Source: Panopea generosa
Lineage: Eukaryota; Mollusca; Bivalvia; Adapedonta; Hiatellidae
Length of the DNA: 64,000 nt
Reading direction: 5' to 3'
Assembly (NCBI GenBank): GCA_029582155.1
Contig: CM055895.1
Coordinates: forward strand, 53,721,250-53,785,249
A model generated the notes under the pieces. That model searched no databases and was not told the origin of the DNA. It saw nothing but the letters and a program-made list of their open reading frames with translations. The position numbers and the translations under genes were made by a program. Every line of letters begins with the position of its first letter. The first letter of the stretch is position 1. This document shows positions 1 to 10,200 of the stretch, piece by piece.

Positions 1-1
1 T

Positions 2-554
2 TATGAAAACGTATACACTGACGTACCATTAGAACCTACAGTAAACAGGATGTCAATGGACGCCTCTGAGATGGACATCGGGGATCGTTTCGATACAAAA
101 CAACCTGACTCTAAGCCTCAAGCCTCGGGTCTGTCTTCAAGTTACGAACAACTTTATGAAAAAAAGGAGCAATCTGATGACGAAGGTGAGTGTAAATCTG
201 AATCTACCACATTGTCGTCTGCTTCTGGTTTAATTGACGTCTGCTCCATTACTTCCACTTCTCCCTCTGTGCGCCCCTCTCACAGCACTAATGGTCACAC
301 TTGCCCAGTCTATATTACAGTAGAATCTGGACTAGATAAACTTGCATGTAGCTTGTCACCACTGGATGGTGCACAAGGCTTTTCAGCTTATGATGGCCAC
401 AGCATACGGGTGAAGTCGGAGGTTGTGGAGAGGTCAATGTCATGTGATACAGACCACATGGAGGAGACGAGTCGCCAGACTGAACGCCCAAGCTCCTCTC
501 CTGATGTGTACAGTCCAGTGGAAACACGGGTCATACTAACACCTTTTGACAAAG
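2..554 (+). CDS. Ankyrin-family giant tail, partial exon (5' end outside window)
   Basis: The frame is open from base 2 and encodes 184 residues plus one base of the next codon. It ends at the donor AAAG|GTACCA (554/555), phase 1. The peptide is hydrophilic and Ser/Asp/Glu rich (SSSYEQLYEKKEQSDDEGE, later SPDVYSPVETRVILTPFDK). I see no folded domain, signal peptide or membrane segment. The ATG at 50 is internal to the open frame and need not be a start. The phase-1 end joins exactly to the acceptor at 4228 (G+CC, Ala) or to the optional exon at 2710 (G+GA, Gly), which is the main evidence that this is an exon. Past 554 the frame runs into hydrophobic, intron-like translation. A perfect GTGAGT donor at 186, also phase 1, could shorten it. 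By position it would lie between the death domain and the giant exon of an invertebrate ankyrin; this is inference. Confidence 0.72.
180..191 (+). other. Candidate alternative 5' splice site inside exon 2-554
   Basis: GAAG|GTGAGT at 185/186 matches the donor consensus better than the distal GTACCA donor at 555. Base 185 is the first base of a codon, so both donors leave phase 1. Use of this site would remove 369 nt (123 residues) and keep the frame into any downstream exon. The downstream coding stretch still looks like real protein, so both sites could be used. Confidence 0.45.
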
Positions 555-688
555 GTACCATTTCATTGGCATTTTGTTCGATTTTGTTCTTTCATATAAC
601 TTTTGCTTTCAATGGTGCTATCTATATTGTTTATCTTTCTCAAGGTCTCCTGGATTGTGTTTGCAGTGACACTTATTATGTTGTTTAG

Positions 689-900
689 TTTCAATGCTTT
701 CTAAGAATTTTGCTTTCAGTTCTAATTTTTGGAAAATGCATATTTCAAGACTTGCTTGAACTATTGTCACTTGTATTGTGTGTATGTATTTCTGTTTTGT
801 TTCAATGCTTTCAAAAAAATTTGCTTTCAGTTCTAATTTTTGGAAAAAACATCTTTCAAGAATTGCTTAAACTCTTGTCACTTAAATATTGTGTACTGTA
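689..900 (+). repeat. Two-copy tandem duplication, about 110 bp
   Basis: The block starting TTTCAATGCTTTC at about 689 recurs at about 800. Both copies continue through GCTTTCAGTTCTAATTTTTG and a CTTGTCACTT end. The copies differ by scattered substitutions. The sequence is intronic, and the short open frame across it is incidental. Confidence 0.75.
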
Positions 901-1406
901 ACTCTATTATGAGTTTTAACTGTTGTTATTTCAGGTATCAATTTTGCTTGCTAATTTTCTGTTCTGTATGAATTTATGTTTCAGACATTGTCTATATTAT
1001 AAATAAAATTTAACTCATTAATTGACCTACACAATTCATTTCAGCTGCTCCCAGGGCAAACGGATTTTTCGAAAGATTTTTGTTTTTGTTTTGTAAAAAC
1101 TTTTCTTTTTACCACTTTTAGGTAGATTTTATGTTGCAATGCTTTAGAGTGCTTCTCCTAAAATTTCTACATTTCCATTTTAATATGTAGATGTTATAGT
1201 TCTACTACACCGTGTGTCAAAATATGAAATTATCTAAATTGTCTTCCAACTCTTTTCAGTCTCTGGTTAGAAATAACATATCATTTCTTGTGGAACAGAA
1301 ATTCTGAAATCTTCTTCTAAGAGTTGTTTTGCATGAAGCATGTTGTTCGTTACGCATAAGTTGATATTTATAATTGCGATCAGAAATGTTGTACCAGTAT
1401 TTATAA
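901..1406. other. Intronic sequence without recognised gene
   Basis: AT-rich intron. An acceptor-like site near 1043 (TTCATTTCAG) opens a short phase-1 frame (AAPRANGFFERF and on) whose only donor (GTAAAA) is poor. I could not support it as an exon. Confidence 0.5.
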
Positions 1407-1484
1407 TTGCTGTGTATCAAGTGAAGATGTGGTGTAAATTTCAACATCATCATCAGAAGTTGAACTTACTTTAGAAGCTCTCAT
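1407..1484 (+). pseudogene. Decayed copy of a giant-exon fragment in the preceding intron
   Basis: This stretch aligns by eye to the giant exon at about 7202-7285. Both hold TCTAGTGAAGAT-like, TCAACATCATCATCAGA and GTTGAAC.TACTTTA blocks. Translation gives CVSSEDVV-stop-ISTSSSEVELTLEAL, against CSVSSEDLVKTSTSSSEVEPTLLAA in the exon. The internal stop and the lack of flanking splice sites show it is not coding now. It looks like a relic of a local duplication of coding sequence into the upstream intron. Confidence 0.65.
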
Positions 1485-1785
1485 GCCGACTATAAATAAA
1501 ATCTTGTATCTTGTCTTGGTGAAAATAATAATGTGTCTGAAATATCGTGATGGAAGCCACATGCCACCATTATACTTAAGGTGCACGCATAAAAGGAGGA
1601 ATTGAGTTAAAATACACAATTTCCTGAATAATGTCATTATATTGTTAAATTATTACAAGTATATTTTTGTGCTAGAATGAACTAAGACATAGAAATGTAC
1701 CAGCATCAACATTTTAAAAAAAAGAACGTTCCCGCACCTTAAATGGATAACCTGGAGGAGAAATACATTCCTTATATATGCGGGT

Positions 1786-1970
1786 CAAGCAGGGTGGTAG
1801 TCTAATTGGTAGAGGTTGTGGGTTAGATTCCCAACTCAACCCGATGCCTCTCATAAAACAACACTCAGTACTGGTTCTGCCAAGGAAGCGGACTCGAGAG
1901 CAGTTCATATAAGCTCTGAGCTTTCATCGCAATCAAGATAAAAGAAATTAGTATAAACTATGAAAAAAAC
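1786..1970 (+). mobile_element. tRNA-derived SINE, family B, with target-site duplication
   Basis: The head has tRNA-like boxes (GTGGTAGTCTAATTGGTAGA, GGGTTAGATTCCC). The body is shared with copies near 20.6, 35.5, 39.4 and 48.1 kb (CACTCAGTACTGGTTCTGCC, GAGCTTTCATCGCAATCAAG). It is bounded by a perfect 13-bp direct repeat TATATATGCGGGT at 1773-1785 and 1971-1983, the expected LINE-mediated target-site duplication. Confidence 0.8.
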
Positions 1971-2039
1971 TATATATGCGGGTATACACAGTCTAAAATT
2001 AGGACAAATAATCAACGTTTAATATTTCTCAAAAATTTA

Positions 2040-2110
2040 ATTATAATGGACTGAAAGTTAGTTGATAATTGAGCAAGTTCATCATTGCACAGTATTGGTA
2101 AAGCGGGTAA
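2040..2110 (+). repeat. Dispersed repeat, also near 31.62-31.70 kb
   Basis: The stretch with GTTGATAATTGAGCAAGTTC, CATCATTG and GGTAAAGCGGGTAA recurs at about 31625-31700 with the same order of words. Both copies are intronic. No open frame or terminal structure is visible, so the class is unknown. Confidence 0.55.
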
Positions 2111-2299
2111 TTATTATTTCTCAAAATTTTCATGAACTAGTTCAGACTTTCTGACTGTGTTTACTTTTCCTATTGCAACCTTCTAGAAGGGTTATCAAAA
2201 TACTGGTTCAAAAAGCTGACTTATATAAATGGATCATGAACTCTATAAAAGTCTGTTACTGTTTAATTGTAGTGATATCAATTTTATGACCTTGTTCTT

Positions 2300-2562
2300 C
2301 AGTCATCTGACTATCAATCCAGGGGTTGTGGGTTTGAATCCCAGCCTGGCAACAGTCTCCGTGATGAATGATATTCAACATTGTGTCTCATTATCATTTG
2401 TCTCTCACCGCTGGGGAAGTTATCAGTTACTTGCGGAGATGGGGTGTGCTTGAGTATTGGTTAACCTTTGAGGATCCCAAGAAACAGTGGTTAGGCTAAC
2501 TAATCGTCTGTTAGCCCTTATTGACATAAAAATGAAGCCAAATAGTCAATCAATCAATCGAT
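2300..2562 (+). mobile_element. tRNA-derived SINE, family A, 5'-truncated
   Basis: The B-box region (CTATCAATCCAGGGGTTGTG, GGTTTGAATCCC), the body (GGAGATGGGGTGTGCTTGAG) and a CAATCAATCAATCG tail match the longer family A copies near 15.9, 46.0 and 55.5 kb. The A-box end is missing or diverged. Confidence 0.8.
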
Positions 2563-2709
2563 AACAAATAAAATGCAAGGAAGCTTACAGATATTGTTCA
2601 CAGTGTTTTCTCCTTGTATTGATAACTACTGATACAAAGTAAAAAAAAATATGGCATACACCCTCATCATCTAATGGACAGTTTATACTTTGTATTAATG
2701 CTACATTAG

Positions 2710-2772
2710 GAGGTCCAAGCTCCTTCCAGTCTGAGGTTACTCTGGAACAGGATGAAGTAGAAGTCAAACAAG
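2710..2772 (+). CDS. Candidate 63-nt symmetric cassette exon of the ankyrin-like tail
   Basis: An acceptor (TTAATGCTACATTAG) precedes base 2710 and the donor is CAAG|GTAGCC at 2772/2773. Read with one base from exon 2-554, it gives GGPSSFQSEVTLEQDEVEVK then Q and one leftover base. It enters and leaves in phase 1, so it adds 21 residues without disturbing the frame into the giant exon. The acidic Ser/Glu/Val composition matches its neighbours and unlike the flanking intron. Evidence is splice sites, phase and composition only. Inclusion is likely optional, because exon 2-554 also joins the giant exon directly. Confidence 0.6.
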
Positions 2773-4227
2773 GTAGCCTATTGTCTTAATTGTTGTGGTG
2801 CTCTCAGAGTATTTCATACTTTCCCTGTACTGTTCTATCTATGACCTAATCGAAAGTTACAATTTTTCTGAAAAATTAGTTGTTTGTGGGTTTTTTTTGT
2901 ATGTATTCAATATTTAGTCAAGAAGTTGTTTGGTCCAACTGATATTGTAACTTTTGATGTGGATTTTATGAATTTCAATGTATTTTCACATTTGACACAA
3001 AAAGAAACATCATTTTTATTTGCATGAGGCAAGTTATAACAAACAAAAACTTTTTAATTGCCATGTTTTGTTGTTTAACTCATTTAATAATTCAGTTAAA
3101 ATATTACAGTTTTTGTAATTAATGCTTTTTCTGCTTTTTGTAATAAATTGATATCTATGTATTATTGATAGATTATTGACCTGATAAAAGATCACATTAT
3201 TCTTGCATACCAGACATGGATTTCAGATTTTTTTTTACAGGGTATAGATTTTTCATCCAACACTCATGTCACACACTTATTCTACCCTACTGTGACGTTT
3301 GAGCAATTTTTTATGTGACGTATAAAATCATATGACGTAATATATTTAATTTGATGTCTTAAAAGTCATCATGTAAAAATATAACAATTTAAACTGAGTA
3401 TTAATGTGTTTGGTATGCAAGAAAAATAATCTTACATGGCCTTTTTGGTTCAGATAGAAATTTCATCCAGAGAGATAACTGTTTTCGCGGGAATGAGGCT
3501 CCGAAACAGTTGGGACAGATTTTTCTCACTGAACCTGAAACCAATGTAAGATCACATAAACGAGACCGGGTCACATGACCATATATGACAAACCAAGAGG
3601 AATGTAATGGATTTCAATTTGATGATCCAACAAATCTTATCCTTCTTGTCCAGGTTGAAAGATATCTTTATCATATTCTGTTTAAACAATGTCACATTTT
3701 ATTTACAGTCAAATTCTTGCTCAGTGAAAGTTGTTATAACACTGTCAATTTCAGTCCATTTCTATCATCAAAATTTGACGGTGGGTGGGGGTAACATTTT
3801 AAACATCATAAATTGTCTTATTTTAACAACTTTTCTAATCCATTTCATTTGTAGTGCTAAAAGATTTCTAATAATATTTAAAGAAAAAACAATATTCAGA
3901 AAATGCTACTAGTATATATTATTTTTGATATGTGACCTTGTCTTGCTTTTATTAAAATATATTTACTTGCGAAAAAAAACTTGATGTAGAAACTTCTGCA
4001 ATAAATGAAATGTTTGCATGATAAATCTGATTTCATTTGATAAATTTCTAACATCAAACCGAAGGACTTAAAGATCCTCTTAAATTGCCATTTAAAACTT
4101 GCAATGTAGGAAAGAATAGTTTTAGTAAATGCTTTCGACTAATATCAAACACCGAAATATGTTTTTTATCAGTGCATTATAGAGTACTAATACTTACTTT
4201 GCATTGCTTGGGTTTTTGTACATGCAG
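2773..4227. other. Intron, nothing else supported
   Basis: AT-rich intron leading to the acceptor of the giant exon (TTTTTGTACATGCAG). A segment at 3454-3545 has plausible splice borders, but its 92-nt length would break the frame. Confidence 0.6.
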
Positions 4228-7200
4228 CCACTGTTGAGGAGAAAACAGCAGGAACTGATGTTGAGGAACAGTTCTCTCCCTTTACTAAACACTCTCCCAC
4301 CTTAAAACATAAATTTGAACTAGATGTTAAAGATCAAACTGAGGGTCAAACATTTTCGATTACTGACTCTCCAACTGAATCTGTCTCCCCATCTAAAGAG
4401 CCAGCTGACATATCTCCAATCCAGGAGAATTTGAAGTTGGAGAGTATGTCAGTGTCTGTTGGAAGATCACCATCGGATTTTCATTTTGAAATAGATGAAA
4501 GTCAGATGCTTAAATCTCAAGCAAAATTGTTTGAAACAGCAAAAGAATCAAAGGATTCTCTTTTTGATGATGAAAGCAAAAGCGGAAACTTCAAGCAAGT
4601 AGAAAAAATAGTTTCAAAAGAAACTCACAAAGAAGAAAGAACAACAACTACATCAACATCAGTTGAAGAGAAGTTAATTTCTAAAGATGAAGTTAGCGGT
4701 GAGCCACCAAGAATTGTCATGGAAGAGAAAGTCTTCTCTACCGAAGATACTGAAAAATATTCTAAAACAACAGAGTCTCATGATGAACTGAAACTGTCAA
4801 CTGGTGAAACAATTACAGAGGAAATAGAAATAAGAGATGATGGAACTGAGGTTAAAAAAGAAAGTAAGGATCTTGTAGCAACAATTGATGAAGATTCCAA
4901 TAAAAAAACTGAAGAAACACTAACAAAATCACTGAAGAAAAGGGAAGATGTAAAAGAAACTGTTTACCCTTTTGTGAAAGAAACAGATACTGGTGAAATT
5001 AAAGAACAATTAATTGATACAGTGACTTCCAAAGAAGAAATCTTACAGACATCTTTAAATGTTGTAGCTGATGAAAACAAGCATACCAGTGATGAAACAA
5101 AATTAACATCAGAGCGACAAATAGAAGTTCATGGTGATTCAGAAACTATCATTGCTGGTTCTGAGATCCAAACTGAAGAACAAAAACACACTGTTGAAGA
5201 AACAACAAAAGAGGAAGGAAATACAGAAGTAAATATTTCTAAAAAGGAAGATTTTGTGGAAGTCTTATTTGATGTGAATGCTAACAGACCAGAAGAAGCT
5301 CCATATCATATAGAGCCAGTACAAGAAAGACATGGCCAAAGAGAAGAACAGTTTATTGAAAGACAAGAATTCAAGTCAGTAGAAATGAAAAAGGATGGTG
5401 CATCCTTCGACATAGATAGAGAAGCTGAAATGAAAACAAGCCCGGAAGCAAAACCTGATAAAAGTAAAAAGCAACAAAGAGATAGTGGACTATTTGAAGA
5501 GTCATCTGGCGGGGATGATTCAGAAGATGAAAAGTCTCAACGATCTGAACAATTGGAAGCTATGGCTTTTGATAATATGGCATTTTCTGAAGAGGAAAGT
5601 AAAGAAAAACAAAATGTCTCTCAGATGGTTGAAGAAGACTTTTCTAAACAATCTATATACCTTGAACCTAATTTAGAACTTGACAGACACAATGATATAT
5701 CACCAGAAGATTTGGAAGAAAAATTAACACGTTTTGACTTTGCAGAGGAAATAAGACAAGAAATACAAGACAGTGTCATTCTTCCAAGAGATGATGACAA
5801 AACTCTCTCACTCTCCGGTGCAGACTATAATACCAGAAAAGATCCATATGGTGCAACGCCTTTAGGAGTTGAGGATATACCTGAAGATGAAGCGGAAGAT
5901 AGACTGACACATGGAAGTTACACTGACAGTGCTCCAGATGAACCCATAATAGAAGGTGCAGTAGGTCCAGCTATTATGCCTGAGTATCTAGATGAAGAAG
6001 TTTACCACAGTGACTCCTCATCTTCCAACAGTCAAACAGGTAATGAGGTGTTTGATCAGATCACTGGAGCATTTGTTCCATGGGAAATTCAACATCAGTT
6101 TAGCAGACAGTTTTCAGACCCGTATACTGAACAGGAGGCAGATAAAGAAATTGCAGCTAGCGATTCAGCTAAGTCATTAGATATGGGTATTTTCTACAGG
6201 AGAGATGCAAGTCAAGATTCTAAAGCCAATTTCAAACCTGATGACACAGAACAAAATAGGCAAAAGCAAAGCACTTCTTCAGATGAAACATCTCCAACAA
6301 CCAAGAAAAAGACACAAAGGGTAAGATTTTCATTATCTGAAGATCGTGATGCCATCAATGTTGAATATGCAGAAGAAAAAACTGTGAATTCCTATGATAT
6401 GAAATTAACTGAGGAATGGAAAAAGGCTGGAAGTGATGATACTTCTGAGGTTTTACAAGGTAGTGCTAGCACAGATGCAGAAAGAGCAGAGCCACATGAG
6501 AAAATTACAGAAGCCTATCAACAAGCTGTTATAGCCACAATAATTGAGTCTAGAATTCAAAACGAGATTACTCGCAGAAGTGAACTGGAGGAGTATGACA
6601 GTTATGAACAATCAGAACCAGATGTGGTTCCGACTACAAAGGTGAAAATAACTGGTGCAGATACAGTTTCATACACATCTTCTGTAACGCAGTCAATATT
6701 AGATCAGTATGAGGGACAGGATGTAGAGATAGAAGAAGAGGAATATGATGAAGATGATTATAATGTGGAGATGGTCACCACAATGTCCCAAACAACAGAA
6801 ACACAGCCACTTTGTGTTGTCAGTAGAGAATCTAGACTAGCACATGAGGAACTATTAAGAGAATCGTTTGATGAAAAGGACAGGTCTATATCACCTTCAA
6901 TAGACAGTGAAGAGTTGTCTACCACTTATGAAAGCCAAAAAGAACTTCAAGAGGAGCTGGATTTGAGTATGCTGTCAAGGAAATTTCCAGTCATAATACA
7001 CTCAAGTGGCAGTGAAATCGGTGAAAATGAGATATATGAGTTATCAGAAACAGATAGGGAAGCTGAGGATGAGAGACTTTCCCCTATAGAAGAGACATCA
7101 GGTGGGGAAGCTGGATCAGGTGGTGAAGCTGGAGATGACACTGGATTTACAGGTGATACTAAAACTGACAAAAAAGTAACCTTTCAGACAGACATGCAAC

Positions 7201-10200
7201 AGTTGTGCTCTGTATCTAGTGAAGATTTGGTTAAAACTTCAACATCATCATCAGAGGTTGAACCTACTTTATTAGCTGCTTCATATGACTTAGAATCTGG
7301 TAGGGTTTCACATGTTGTTACATCATATGATCTTTCACCAGATACAGTGGAGAAACAGTTCCTTCCAGTAGCTGCAGCACCCAAATCAATTCTTTCAAGT
7401 CCTGAAGATGATGTTTTTGAGGCTGATCTAACAAGTGGAACAAATGATACGGTGTTAACTGTAGGAGAAAATGAAACTCCTACTGATGGGGATATAGAGC
7501 TTCTTCCAAGAGATTCAGAATCACCTGATAGATTATGTAAAAAAGGAACTGAATCAGCTTCTACAGGTACAGGAACATTTCCATCTCCACCTGCACCTTC
7601 CCCATTTGAGCCCCATGTAAAGGAGGACCACATTGCAACAGATTTAGAAGGTGTAGCAATGAAAATGAAACAGTTGCAAACAGTTGATAGTGTTGAAAAA
7701 CAAAATTTGAATTTAAGTCTGCAAGTTCAAGACAGTGAGACGCCAGATAATATTGATATCCAAGATGAAGATTTATCACCATTTGAAATTATGTCACCAA
7801 GTGAGCTGGATGGCTATGAACAATATTCTGAAAAGCAAAAAGAGTTTGAAGCTGTCATGGCCCTTTCTGCAACATCACAAGCTTCAACAAGTAGTTACGC
7901 TGAAGTAAATATATCTGATGTTTTGGATACCTCCCATATACCTCAACCAATTGTGATTCCATCAGCACCCCCGATGCCAGATCTACTCAGTCCAGACAAA
8001 TCAACAAATGATTCTTCATTTGAACACTCATCTCCTGTCAGTAGTGAAATGTCTGAAAAAGGTTTAGAATCTCCTTTTGATATTCAACCAACAGTTAACA
8101 TATCACAAGTTCCTGATATTCTATCTTCAGTTCTCCCAGCCCAAGTTGTTCAACCAACAGAAGATGTGAGAATACCAAATGGTCCAACTGAGGTAGACTT
8201 TAATCCAGAAATAGATTTAGATTTCAGTGGTCCAAGTTACCAGCCTCCAAGAGAAGAGCAAGATGAGCAGCAAGGAAGAGAAGAGCCAGATGAACAGCAT
8301 CAACAAGAAACAGACATGCAAGCACAGCAACAACTATCAGCAGATGAACAAGACCAAGAAACATCAGAGCAGTTTGTAATTGTATCCCAAAGTGTAGTTC
8401 AATCTTCGTTGCAGCAGTCTGGCTCACAGGCAGCTGTTTATGAGGAAGAAATGACAGGTTCTGCAGTTATGACACAGCAAACTGCTCTTCTTACTGAAAG
8501 TATAATGGAGGACTTACCAGTTCAGAGTGGTCAAGACCTATTAATAGTATCTGATGCTACTTTGTATGGGTTAGATATGCCCTCAGATGAAGCTGCATCC
8601 ATGACAGCCTCACATGTTGAATGTGATTCTTTGAATGTTTCTGCATACACTTCAACATCTTTTCATGATGATACATCTGAACAGGTTGACAGTCGAGAAG
8701 TCCTTGGTCAGATTATAGGTACAGATCAAACTGAAGAAGATTTAAGTGAAAGACCATCAGAATCAATACAAGACATACCAGAGTCACCAGAAACTATTGA
8801 AAGTAGAGATACAGTTGAAGGAGAAACACTTGTAGAAAGAGGTCATAGTTTTTCTGAAAGTGCCCCTTTAGATGTACAGACATACCCTTTAGAGAATCAG
8901 ACAATCCCTTTAGACATGCTGGCAACCCCTTTAGGCACACGGATGACCCCTTTAGATATTCAGCCAATCCCTTTAGAAGAGGGGGCAGAAGAAAATTATA
9001 AGATTAATAAAGACAGTATTTATCCTGGTAAAAGAGCATTGGAGGTGGATCTGACTGCATTTGTTCAATGTGAAACTGAAGAGTTTCAAGATGTTGAAGC
9101 AAGTGCAGAGAGATCAACTCCAGATCAATTCTTAGATGAAGAAGAATTAGATGAGGAGTTGATGAAACTGAGAGAAGCATCTGATTATGAGATTGATACT
9201 CCAATTGAGGGAACTGAAGAAAGAGAGACTATCAGAAGTGCTGAAGATCGGGCTGAGTTTGAACTTAAAACTGATTTGTTTGACTTTAACCGACCATTAA
9301 CACCAACGCCTGTTGATAAGAAACAAGGCTTCTTTGATGAAAGCTTTGTATTAAACACTGACAACAAAGACCCAAAAGAGGATGATGAGGACTTGCATGA
9401 TGGTAAAGAGAGGCCAAAAGATGAAGTATTGCAAAGAAGAGCAAGTGAATTTGTTGAAAATGTTCTTGAAGAAGTTAAAGTTAAGGTGAAATACAAAACA
9501 GCTCTTGATATTGATGATGATGTTGCTCTTGTCCAAAGTCCTTTATCAGAAAATGGTGGTGATATTACTGATTTTGCTGATGAACTACCTTTTGATGAAC
9601 CATCAGAATTTCCTGATGATTATGCATGTGAAACAGAAATTGGTCAAGAAAAGCATGGAAAGGACAATGAAGAAATAGATGAAGGTGTTGAACTCCAAAA
9701 GGATGCATCCAACACTTTATCTGTAGATTCTGCAAAGCCAATTGTATTGGTAAAACAAATTTCTGAAGAAATACCAGAAATAACACTCACCCAGCATTTA
9801 CATGAAGAAGTCAATAGTGATGATGATATATATCCTTATAGTCAACCAGAAGTTGAAAGAGATACTTCAAAAGAAGAATCATCCAACCTGGACCAGTTCG
9901 ATGAAATGGGTACAGATGACAGAACACCTGAAAAGGTAGTAGATGAGTCATTTGTGTCAACATCAACAACTACAGTTCAGTCTTCAGGTCCAGTGCTTGA
10001 CCATACTGCCTCAGCAAAAGTATGTGTTCCAGAAGAAGCAGATGATGAAGATATGCAAGTTGTTGAAGAATATTTCACTCCTTCAGTATCTTCATCTGCA
10101 CAAACAAAAGTACCTACCTCTCAAAAAGACCATACTGATTCTGGAAAGGTTTGTGTTCCAGAAGAAGCAGATATAGATGACATTGATACTGAATTCACAA

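Noticed and set aside
1044..1094. Exon AAPRANGFFERFLFLF
   Set aside because: The acceptor is fair but the donor TTTT|GTAAAA is poor and the peptide becomes intron-like (FLFLF).
3454..3545. 92-nt exon with TTTTTGGTTCAG acceptor and AAT|GTAAGA donor
   Set aside because: Length is not a multiple of three; entering in phase 1 leaves phase 0, which fits no downstream acceptor. The peptide is also unlike its neighbours.
7184..7633. 149-codon minus-strand frame opposite the giant exon
   Set aside because: Shadow of the real coding strand, whose composition (TCA/TCT Ser, GAA Glu codons) leaves few stops on the other strand.
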